Part shown: in pieces, positions 24,515 to 31,545 of the stretch
How positions within the stretch are numbered: position 1 is the stretch's first letter
Layout of the letters: every line of letters starts with the position of its first letter
Source of the DNA: WSXY01 sp038325105
Lineage (GTDB): Bacteria; Actinomycetota; Coriobacteriia; Anaerosomatales; Anaerosomataceae
Length of the DNA stretch: 36,437 bases
Reading direction: 5' to 3'
Assembly (NCBI GenBank): GCA_038325105.1
Contig: JBBQIR010000016.1
Coordinates: 1-36,437 of the forward strand
Notes under the pieces: model-generated
Database searches by the model: none
Told to the model about the DNA's origin: nothing
The model's input: only the letters and a program-made list of their open reading frames with translations
Program-made: the position numbers and the translations under genes

Positions 24515-26914
24515 TTACGCAGGGCAGGTGGTTGCAACGTGCGCGGGTTCCACGTTCCGGATTCCGAGCACATCGTCGAAGAGTGTCGACCAGTCATACC
24601 GGGACGCGTGGATACGGGCGGCTTCTCGCATTCGTACCTGGGCGTCGGGATGTGCTTCCAGCCGTTGCAACCCCGAGAATATCGCCTCTGCCCAACCAAG
24701 GACGCTGTCGTGTGTGACCACTGTCCCGGTCGCACCATCGATGATGATGTCCTGAGGTCCACCGACGCCGCTCACGAGAGCGGGTAACCCGCAGGACTGT
24801 GCTTCGAGCACAGCCATTCCGAACGTGTCGGTCTTGCTGGGGAACACAAGGAAGTCGGCGGCCGAGTAGAGCGGCGGCAGATCCTGGTTGTCGAGCCGCC
24901 CGGTCAATCGCATCCGGGGAAGCCCCGCTGCTGCTGTGTGCAGTTCCGCGGCATTGGGTCCGTCCCCGGCGACGATGAGGTTCACGTCGGGCAGAAGCGC
25001 CACCACCTCGCGGTACGCCTCTACCAGCGTGTCCACAGCCTTGTCGCGTGACAGCCGTCCAACGAAGAGCAGCGTCGGGGCGTCGTCCAGACCGAAACGC
25101 TCGCACACCTCGGCCCGGGTGGAACTCTGTGGCGAGAAGTGCGCTGTATCGATACCGCGCCGGAAGACCTGCAGCCGATCGTTGTCAAAACCACGTCCGA
25201 GAAGCACACGGAGGTAGTTGGATGTCGGAACGAGAATCTCATCGGCCAATCCGTAGAACCAGTTCTGATAGACGTCCACCATGTCCGCGAGTGATTCATC
25301 ACGGGTGACTCCCAGCGACTGGGCTGTGAAATCGGTGTGGAAGACCATCTTGAGCGGGATGTCGAGGATCTTCGCGCACGCCGCACCGAGCAGCCCGACG
25401 GGCCCCGGAGTCGACACGATGATCGCATCCGGCTCAGCATCTTGGATGATACGCAGAGAACGCATGATGGACGGCACCGACAGAGCGTACGACTCGTAGT
25501 ACGGCAACTCGAAGTGGTGAATCGGCGGAAGGTCGATCACCGACTCGCGTGCACACGCGCCATCCCCACCCCCGCACGTTACGATTTTGACGGGCAGGTC
25601 ATGCTCCTCGGCGTAGCGCGCGACATTCTGGAGGGTGACCGAGACACCATTCAGGTCGTTGAGCGTATCTGTGAACCACAGCGTTTTGGTGCGTCCGGCG
25701 GACGTGAGGCCCCGGGAGCGCGCAAACTCGTCAGCCGCCGCGCGCCCCTTGGAAAGAAGGTGCGCTGTCGAGAAGAACGGGGCGGCCAGGAACGCTGCCG
25801 GCAGAGCCGCCGACATGTTGCGCACCAGTGAGAAGACATCTCCAGCGGCCAAGTCATCTCGCACCGACGCGAGCAGTGATACCGCGAGTTCATCGGCGAT
25901 GTCCGAGATTCGCTCGTGCGCGACATCAAGTCGCTGGTCGAAGTCGAGGGACTGGGCCGATTCCAGATCGTCGATGAGCCGGAAGAACGCCATCGCAAGC
26001 GGATCTTTGGATGCCTTGATCCTGGCAATGCGCTCTCTGAGCGTGCCGGTGACGTCCGACGCGGCTGAGGATTCGAAGAGCAGGTCATGCACCCGCTGCA
26101 TGGCGTCACCATGCCGGCCCGGCCCCGTGGTGCGACTTCTCGAGAAGTCGCTTGCGATCTTGTAGACCGAGAAGGCCAGCGTGCGGGAGTCATTGTGACG
26201 TCCAGCCGAGTGCGATGCCCTGTCGGCTACAGCACCGAGGAACGCCTCGGGAGTCGTGCCGACCGCCTCGGTCCATGTGCGACCGATAAGCAGGCCCGCA
26301 TGATCATCCGATCCACCGGTCCGCCCTTTCACCCACGGCCTGTCCGAGAAAGGCTCGAGTCTGTGCTTTCTGACCAACTGGCCCATCAGCTGGGGCGTGA
26401 GGTGGTCGAGCAGCGTTTCCCACTGCGTGTTCTGGCGACGTGTTCTCGCCCCGTTCACGGTCTCGAAGACATCGAAGAGGACGACGAGCTTCTCCAGGTG
26501 CGCGGCCGTTAGACGATCGTTCACCGAGAAGGTCGCGTGTGCTACCGAGTGCGGCAGATCTTCTTCGCGGAGGTAGTCGCGCAATGCCACGACATCGGTT
26601 CGGATGGCGTCGATGGCTTCGAACCGCCGCTCGTCCAAACCCCAGACGAGTATGTGCGCCTTGCACCCGTCCTCAGGGAAGTACGACGTTACTTCGGCGC
26701 CGACGATCACGTCATCGTGTCTCTTTGCAAGTTCCAGGGCGCCGGTGATGCAGTTGTGGTCGGTGATGGCCACGAAGTCCATGCCGCGGGACTTCGCAAG
26801 TGCATAAGCGGTCTCGGGATCGGTATAGGACTCGGCCGCGCCCAGACGTTGCAGGAACCATTCGGACGGGTGATCTGAGAATCGGGTGTGCACATGCATG
26901 TCGACTCGGGGCAT
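24515..26914 (-). CDS. PHP-domain phosphoesterase fused to GT4 glycosyltransferase
   Basis: A 799-residue cytoplasmic protein with two parts. The N-terminal part (about 1-240) is a PHP metallo-phosphoesterase: H7-V-H9 with D14, I-T-D52-H53-N, G-A-E-V-T, H-S-V-A-H and G-G-S-D-D-H. A helical linker (about 265-395) follows. The C-terminal part (about 410-799) is a GT-B family 4 glycosyltransferase: N-D-L-N-G-V-S after the first strand, FHTDF, RGIDTAHFSP, VGRLSRDKAVDTLVEAY, and P-S-K-T-D-T-F-G near the donor site. The start has AGGAGG four bases upstream. The GT half resembles lipid or UDP-sugar transferases. The pairing suggests a phosphorylated sugar or lipid substrate, but this is inference. 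Confidence 0.9.
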   Translation of the reverse strand: MPRVDMHVHTRFSDHPSEWFLQRLGAAESYTDPETAYALAKSRGMDFVAITDHNCITGALELAKRHDDVIVGAEVTSYFPEDGCKAHILVWGLDERRFEAIDAIRTDVVALRDYLREEDLPHSVAHATFSVNDRLTAAHLEKLVVLFDVFETVNGARTRRQNTQWETLLDHLTPQLMGQLVRKHRLEPFSDRPWVKGRTGGSDDHAGLLIGRTWTEAVGTTPEAFLGAVADRASHSAGRHNDSRTLAFSVYKIASDFSRSRTTGPGRHGDAMQRVHDLLFESSAASDVTGTLRERIARIKASKDPLAMAFFRLIDDLESAQSLDFDQRLDVAHERISDIADELAVSLLASVRDDLAAGDVFSLVRNMSAALPAAFLAAPFFSTAHLLSKGRAAADEFARSRGLTSAGRTKTLWFTDTLNDLNGVSVTLQNVARYAEEHDLPVKIVTCGGGDGACARESVIDLPPIHHFELPYYESYALSVPSIMRSLRIIQDAEPDAIIVSTPGPVGLLGAACAKILDIPLKMVFHTDFTAQSLGVTRDESLADMVDVYQNWFYGLADEILVPTSNYLRVLLGRGFDNDRLQVFRRGIDTAHFSPQSSTRAEVCERFGLDDAPTLLFVGRLSRDKAVDTLVEAYREVVALLPDVNLIVAGDGPNAAELHTAAAGLPRMRLTGRLDNQDLPPLYSAADFLVFPSKTDTFGMAVLEAQSCGLPALVSGVGGPQDIIIDGATGTVVTHDSVLGWAEAIFSGLQRLEAHPDAQVRMREAARIHASRYDWSTLFDDVLGIRNVEPAHVATTCPA

Positions 26915-27029
26915 GCAGCCTCCTAGATTCGCAACCGGGACGATCGCGTGAGTAAACGTGTGCACCTCATGAATAGCACCGGATGAGGATGCAGAGGTTT
27001 CACCGAAGTTGATTGGTTGTGAAAACCGT

Positions 27030-27041
27030 GTGGCGCGCCAC
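27030..27041. repeat. 12-base palindrome after the HAMP gene
   Basis: GTGGCGCGCCAC is a perfect palindrome seven bases beyond the HAMP gene stop. On the minus strand it is followed by ACGGTTTTC, so it might contribute to termination. The rest of the 26915-27047 spacer holds only the ribosome site of the PHP-glycosyltransferase gene and no clear promoter. Confidence 0.35.
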
Positions 27042-27047
27042 CGTGTC

Positions 27048-28049
27048 TTACCCGCGCAGCATCTCGTCCGCCAGCACGCCGAGCGCTGCGGTGCCCTCCC
27101 TGACGTTCGCCAGATCGCCCGCGGCAGCGGCTTCCTGGACCCCGTCGATTGTCACGAGTACCGCGCCGGCCATCTCCTGCATGATGCCGATGCGCGATAC
27201 CACCGAATCACGCATCTGCTCAATTGCGCCGACGAGGACGCCGACCTCATCCGCGGAGTGCCGGGTGAACTGAGCCCCATACTCTCCAGCCGCGACCCGC
27301 TCGGCAGTGTGCTTGGCGTCGTTCAGAGGCCCGACGATCGTGCGCAGAAGCCACAGCGAAGCCGCGACGGAAACTATGAGGGTAGCAAGCATGAGCACGA
27401 GAAGGACCGTTGTTGCCAGACGACGCGCATCCTCCGCCAATGCTGTGGCAGCGTCACGCTCCTTCACGGCCGCTGTGCCCATATCCCTCAGCACGCCATC
27501 AACGAGACCCTCCGAGTGTGCCCGCACCAGACGTCGGAGTTCCACGCCGGTCACGTTGGCGACCGAGGCGGGAGTGGTGACGTTCGAGCTCACACTCGCT
27601 CTGAGTTGCCCGTCTTCCATCAGTTTCAGACGTGCCGGCGAACCACCGCTGTCCGCCTCGGCATTCACCCAGACAAGCGTCTCCAGCCGAATCGTGTCCC
27701 AGCCGTTGGCCACCCGTTCCAGGTTCGCAGGGTCCATCCCGTCAGCGGGATGCGCGAGCATCCGTGAGATGTCGGAATCCGCGCCCACGAGATCCCCATA
27801 TTCCGAGGAGAACTCCTCAGACACCCCGCCTGAAGCGCCGAATGCGAGGTCGCTCGCCTCGCCCATGAAGGCGGTGACTTGATGCGACAGTTCAGAGACC
27901 CATTGCGCGCGTTCGGCTGCGCTCCCGGCAGCGCTCGCGTGGTTCGATGCCACTGCGGAGTAGTGCCATGAGAGTGCGCCGGTAAGAATACACATAGCTA
28001 CCATCGCGCCCATGGCGATGGCCACACGACTTCTGACATCAAGAAACAC
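27048..28049 (-). CDS. HAMP-domain membrane protein without an output domain
   Basis: A 333-residue protein with a membrane segment at residues 8-26, an extracytoplasmic helical region (about 30-208), a second membrane segment (211-234) and a HAMP domain (about 233-287, with P-L-N-D and the conserved E near D-E-V-G). Only 45 residues follow the HAMP, forming two short helices and ending in LADEMLRG. Neither a chemotaxis signalling domain nor a kinase or cyclase domain is present. The GTG start has AGGAGG six bases upstream. It follows the 69-residue gene after 14 bases. It may signal by direct contact with a partner, but the partner is unknown. Confidence 0.85.
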   Translation of the reverse strand: MFLDVRSRVAIAMGAMVAMCILTGALSWHYSAVASNHASAAGSAAERAQWVSELSHQVTAFMGEASDLAFGASGGVSEEFSSEYGDLVGADSDISRMLAHPADGMDPANLERVANGWDTIRLETLVWVNAEADSGGSPARLKLMEDGQLRASVSSNVTTPASVANVTGVELRRLVRAHSEGLVDGVLRDMGTAAVKERDAATALAEDARRLATTVLLVLMLATLIVSVAASLWLLRTIVGPLNDAKHTAERVAAGEYGAQFTRHSADEVGVLVGAIEQMRDSVVSRIGIMQEMAGAVLVTIDGVQEAAAAGDLANVREGTAALGVLADEMLRG

Positions 28050-28063
28050 GGCAGACCTCCTGA

Positions 28064-28273
28064 TCAGACGTGGATACCAAGCTCTCCGGCGACACTCAAC
28101 AACCGATGCATCTTGTCGGGATCGTCGTGATCCCCCGGACCGACCATTCCCACGAGGAATCCGGTACGCGTGGCGATCTGGCCCTTGGCTCTGATCAGTC
28201 CCACGGGGTCGCCGGAATGCGTACGTTCCAGCTCCTGGGAGATCCGCTTGCACAGGTCGTAGAGTCTCGTCAT
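28064..28273 (-). CDS. Small protein of unknown function, paired with the HAMP protein
   Basis: A 69-residue protein beginning MTRLYDLCKRISQELERTH. The ATG at 28273 has GGAGG six bases upstream. The sequence is helical at both ends with a Gly-rich middle (TGFLVGMVGPGDHDDP), and has no signal peptide or membrane helix. It ends 14 bases before the HAMP gene start, so the two are almost certainly co-transcribed and may act together. I do not recognise a family. The longer open frame upstream is rejected because it lacks a ribosome site. Confidence 0.65.
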   Translation of the reverse strand: MTRLYDLCKRISQELERTHSGDPVGLIRAKGQIATRTGFLVGMVGPGDHDDPDKMHRLLSVAGELGIHV

Positions 28274-28388
28274 CCATGTCCTCCGCGCCGAAGCCGTGGC
28301 AATCGCATACAAGCTATACGACAACCCGGGGGCAGCGCTGAAGGGTCTTTGCGGTGTATTAACAGGGAATTGGCGCTCGTGAAACATC

Positions 28389-28403
28389 CCGGCGTTTCGC
28401 CGG
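28389..28403 (-). terminator. Possible terminator hairpin after the helix-hairpin-helix gene
   Basis: CCGGCG and CGCCGG form a perfect 6-bp stem with a 3-base loop, 24 bases after the upstream gene's stop at 28427. Minus-strand RNA continues GATGTTTC, only a weak T run. The rest of the 28274-28426 spacer must carry the promoter of the 69-residue gene; TATAC-like bases occur but no convincing pair of hexamers. Confidence 0.35.
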
Positions 28404-28426
28404 CATGAGCGCCTCAGCGATCGTGC

Positions 28427-28648
28427 CTACCGCGTTGGGTCCTCAAGGAAGCCCTGCGCACGGGCAGCGAACGCGACCTTGAGCATCCCGATCGCCTTCG
28501 CGCCCATGCCGTGCAGGCGCGTGAGCTCCGACTCCCGGATCGCGGTCAGCTGGTCGAGGTGCGTGTAGCCCGCCCGAGAGAGTGCCCGCCGAGCAGGACT
28601 CGAGAGCCCGACCGGCAGGTCTGAAGGGGTGTCATGTGTGTCTGGCAT
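28427..28648 (-). CDS. Small helix-hairpin-helix protein
   Basis: A 73-residue protein. After a Thr/Asp/Pro-rich start, residues 20-62 form a helix-hairpin-helix unit (SSPARRALSRAGYTHLDQL, then the L-H-G-M-G-A-K turn) similar to the C-terminal domain of the RNA polymerase alpha subunit and other small HhH DNA-binding proteins. The ATG at 28648 has GGAGG seven bases upstream. A DNA-binding or protein-docking role is plausible. It lies 38 bases after the DUF3465 gene and ends a four-gene run. Confidence 0.75.
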   Translation of the reverse strand: MPDTHDTPSDLPVGLSSPARRALSRAGYTHLDQLTAIRESELTRLHGMGAKAIGMLKVAFAARAQGFLEDPTR

Positions 28649-28686
28649 TGGGAGCCTCCGTGTGTGGAGAGGGTTCCTCAGCCCAC

Positions 28687-29115
28687 CTACTGATACACCG
28701 CGCCTTCGTGTTGCAGCCACCCTGCCTCGTGCACTCCGTCAGGGTCACGGTGAGTCCAGTGAATCACGCCGCCCTCGGCATTCCATTCATACACCCCGTA
28801 GAAGGCGACAGTATCTCCGACCGCCAGGGCCGGGATACGCGGAGCCAGGTCGATGTTGTGCGCGACCAGGAGGGTCTGCCCCGAGGCAAGCTGCAGCCCG
28901 CTTCTCTGAGCGTTGAAGGCGTCCGAGATGACATCGTTGCCGTCCGAGGCGACCACCGCGACGCTCGAAGGCGCGTCCGGTGTGGTGCCGCTCAGGAACG
29001 CGGCCGCGCCACCGACGACCACAACCAACAGAAGTGCGGCCGCCGCCACGATCAACGGGAGTGAGCGCGGCTTTCGGGCGGGTGGCCGCGATCCTGATGT
29101 GGGAGTCGTGATCAC
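28687..29115 (-). CDS. DUF3465-family protein, membrane anchored
   Basis: A 142-residue protein with a basic N-terminus, a single membrane segment (about residues 20-41) and a C-terminal DUF3465 domain: L-L-V-A-H-N-I-D-L-A-P-R, VGDTVAFYGVYEWN and GGVIHWTHRDPDG, ending in GWLQHEGAVYQ. The domain has an OB-like beta pattern and conserved histidines, and its function is not known. It should lie outside the membrane. The start is a GTG one base after the previous stop; the ribosome site is weak, and a start at 29157 overlapping the previous gene is possible. Confidence 0.8.
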   Translation of the reverse strand: MITTPTSGSRPPARKPRSLPLIVAAAALLLVVVVGGAAAFLSGTTPDAPSSVAVVASDGNDVISDAFNAQRSGLQLASGQTLLVAHNIDLAPRIPALAVGDTVAFYGVYEWNAEGGVIHWTHRDPDGVHEAGWLQHEGAVYQ

Positions 29116-29116
29116 C

Positions 29117-29383
29117 CTACCCGTTGAACGTGCTGAACAGCGCAGCGCCACCGACAAGCGAGACTATCAGCCCGATGATGGAGACGATCACGCTGACGAC
29201 GAGGCTTAGCGCCAACAAGTGACCGTAGATAGCCCAGGCCCGCGTCCAGAACTTGGGGCTCACGATGTTCGTGCGCGGCAGGCGGGTCTCAAGCGCGGCA
29301 ATCCTCTGCTCCAGAAACGCGACGTATTGTGGATCGTTCCGCATCGGCTGCGGTTGCTGCGGTACCCCATAGCCCATATCCAT
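29117..29383 (-). CDS. Small membrane protein with short coiled coil
   Basis: An 88-residue protein. The N-terminus is Gln/Pro-rich, followed by a short coiled coil (YVAFLEQRIAALETRL, about 21-36) and a long hydrophobic stretch (about 50-84) that can cross the membrane twice. The ATG at 29383 has AGGGGAG six bases upstream. It sits directly before the DUF3465 gene and may tether partners at the membrane. No known family is recognised. Confidence 0.65.
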   Translation of the reverse strand: MDMGYGVPQQPQPMRNDPQYVAFLEQRIAALETRLPRTNIVSPKFWTRAWAIYGHLLALSLVVSVIVSIIGLIVSLVGGAALFSTFNG

Positions 29384-29459
29384 ACGACACTCCCCTGGTG
29401 GCGACGGCATTCTCGACTAAACGATACCAGACGTTCGCCGAGAAGTTCCCGGCCGCGCC

Positions 29460-29816
29460 CTAGCCTTCCCCGCCGATGACAGGATCATCGTGTGCAAGCC
29501 GTAGGGATTCCTCGATTGTTGCGTAGAGCTTCTTGCTGCCGCCCAGGACTCCACCCCACCCGAGTGCCGAGCCATCGACGAAATACGCGACCGCCGGATT
29601 GCCATCCTGCACGTAGTCCACCCGAACCCAGGTGTTGATGAAGTCGCGTCCCTGCCGACCCATCGACAGCTGCGTGATGTCTCGAATCACGAACGCGTAC
29701 TTTCTGCCCCGGAACTCGAGCTCGGCACCCCGAATATCAAGCGATCCCTGGTCCTGCCAGGCAAGCGGCTCGAAGTTCGCCCACGTCGTTCCACGCTTCT
29801 GGTAATTCGTTGGCAC
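29460..29816 (-). CDS. Small beta-rich protein of unknown function
   Basis: A 118-residue soluble protein starting with GTG at 29816, with no clear ribosome site. The pattern is short strands (LDIRGAELEFRGRKYAFVIRDI, AVAYFVDG) with a final helix (KLYATIEESLRLA), which would fit a PH- or GRAM-like barrel. The segment DITQLSMGRQGRD resembles the phosphate-contact loop seen in such barrels. It lies 81 bases after the 486-residue gene. Its fold assignment is a guess from pattern only. Confidence 0.6.
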   Translation of the reverse strand: MPTNYQKRGTTWANFEPLAWQDQGSLDIRGAELEFRGRKYAFVIRDITQLSMGRQGRDFINTWVRVDYVQDGNPAVAYFVDGSALGWGGVLGGSKKLYATIEESLRLAHDDPVIGGEG

Positions 29817-29897
29817 ACCATTGGCAGTTGAGGGCTCAGCGCCTCGTCAGCAAGACGTGTCACAGCCCAAGAGGGGTTCGCGAGAAGCAGACGTAAT

Positions 29898-31358
29898 TCA
29901 CTCGTCCGGCGATTCCGGACGCTCGCCGGCGATCTGCGAGTCGAGGTCGTCGGGCGGGGCCGCGGCATGCGGCCTTCGCTGGCGCAGGGAGCCGACCGCG
30001 CCAGCAGCTCTAGCGGCTAGTCCCCCTATCGCCGAGCTGGCGGTATTCGCTCCGACACCAATGGCACCGGCAGCACCGGCAGCGGCACCCTTGATCGCCG
30101 AACCGGCATCTTCCGCAGCCGACAACGCTCGGGGCTTGTCAGGGACACCGTCGCCGTCGATGTCAACCGGGCGCAATGCTTCGGCTGCTTTGTCGAAGGT
30201 GTCTGCGCCGAAGCGGCGGGCAGCATCGACGCCTTCCGCAGTCGTGGTGAACACTCTGTCTCGCAGTTCTGTGGCCGCTTGGCCCCATTGCCTCGCCTCG
30301 GATGTCTCGTGACCGGACTCGATTCCGAGCCGTCCACGGAAGTCGAGGAGATCAGTGGCGACCTGGTTGCTTGACCGCACGGCGGCTGGCGACTTGAACG
30401 GGTTGAACAGCACCTTTGAGTTCGCCTTTCGGACCGTTTCGCCCATCTCCGTCAGCAAGCGGGCGGTGCTCCGGGCAATGAGTTCGCGGCGTTTCTGCCG
30501 CGCGGTGCTCAGCCCGAGACGGTGCGAATCGAGTTCTTCCGGCGAGGCGTCAAGCACTCGGTCGAGTTCGAGCACTGAAATCGCGTCGAGAAGTTGGAAG
30601 CAACGTGCGAGAACCGCGATCCATTCCCGGACCTTCACTTCGGCTTCCTTGGCCGCCCTGGCGAGCTCGCCAGCATCTGCCTTCGTGTGCAACTTCTCCG
30701 CGATGGCGTCGAGCTGACGGAGTGCGTATGCCTGGGTGCGTGCGATCGTCATCGAGGTCCCCTGGACCTTCGACCAAGTGACCTCCGAGACTCGCCCCAC
30801 CTGGTCACGAACGGTCCAGGCCTCCTCGATGACTAGGCCCACTCCGATCATGTCCGCCAGCATGGCATCCTTCTGACCGCAAAGGATGTCGTCGACTTTC
30901 TCGTTGATCTCCTGCAGGTACTCGACGATCTCATCCATCTGCTTCTGTATCGCAACCTGCGCCATGATTCCGGCAGCACCGGCAAGAATCGCCGGATTCG
31001 CCAGGACTGACCATGGTCCCTGTGCGAACTCGACGATCCCCTTGATCGCGCCGCCGTCGGCCTGAACCACGCCCAATCTCAGGCCGCTGACTTTGCTCTT
31101 CATGAGCCCGACCTGATCGATCTGCTGGGCCGACCTCTCGGTGATCTGCACCCAGCGACCCGAGCCGATGGCGATTGCGGAGACTGTCTCCGCGGATACG
31201 GCTCCGTTGCTCCAAATCTTGCCAAGTCGCTGCAGTCCGAGGTCTCTGGATGGTACTTTGTCGAGGCCCTGAGAGATGAGGAAGCGCTCGACATCCGTCG
31301 GATTCCCGATGACCGCCAAGCCATCACCATCGCTGATTAGCTGAATTTCGTTATTCAT
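29898..31358 (-). CDS. Large unrecognised protein with Gly/Ala-rich C-terminal segment
   Basis: A 486-residue protein that I do not recognise. The ATG at 31358 has GGGA five bases upstream. It begins with a small alpha/beta-like unit (NEIQLISDGDGLAVIG), then a long helical body with coiled-coil character (about 120-340, including QKQMDEIVEYLQEINEKVDDIL). From residue 399 comes D-I-D-G-D-G-V-P-D, a calcium-loop-like motif. A Gly/Ala-rich helix pair follows (about 419-458) that could insert in a membrane. The end is Pro/Asp/Glu-rich. It sits between hsdR and a small beta-rich gene and is a candidate for a defence-linked protein, by context only. Confidence 0.75.
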   Translation of the reverse strand: MNNEIQLISDGDGLAVIGNPTDVERFLISQGLDKVPSRDLGLQRLGKIWSNGAVSAETVSAIAIGSGRWVQITERSAQQIDQVGLMKSKVSGLRLGVVQADGGAIKGIVEFAQGPWSVLANPAILAGAAGIMAQVAIQKQMDEIVEYLQEINEKVDDILCGQKDAMLADMIGVGLVIEEAWTVRDQVGRVSEVTWSKVQGTSMTIARTQAYALRQLDAIAEKLHTKADAGELARAAKEAEVKVREWIAVLARCFQLLDAISVLELDRVLDASPEELDSHRLGLSTARQKRRELIARSTARLLTEMGETVRKANSKVLFNPFKSPAAVRSSNQVATDLLDFRGRLGIESGHETSEARQWGQAATELRDRVFTTTAEGVDAARRFGADTFDKAAEALRPVDIDGDGVPDKPRALSAAEDAGSAIKGAAAGAAGAIGVGANTASSAIGGLAARAAGAVGSLRQRRPHAAAPPDDLDSQIAGERPESPDE

Positions 31359-31425
31359 CGGTTCCCATTTCCCTGGGTGTCCATCACTACCCGTCACGTG
31401 CGGGCGATCTCAACCCTCATGGCCT

Positions 31426-31456
31426 ATCATACGTTCTTGCGCTTCAGCTGAAGCGC
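31426..31456 (-). promoter_or_regulatory. Candidate promoter with 18-base palindrome (possible operator)
   Basis: The minus strand shows TATGAT at 31431-31426 as a possible -10. A perfect 18-base palindrome GCGCTTCAGCTGAAGCGC at 31439-31456 covers where a -35 would lie, so a protein bound there could block transcription of the 486-residue gene. It could also serve as a terminator stem after hsdR, but no T run follows. Confidence 0.45.
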
Positions 31457-31545
31457 GCCCTTTCGCGCCTCTTGCTCGAGTAGCATACGTCCAGCGTAAT
31501 GGCCGCCGAATCTGCCCGCTGTTGAGCCCTCTGTGTGTTCGCCCT

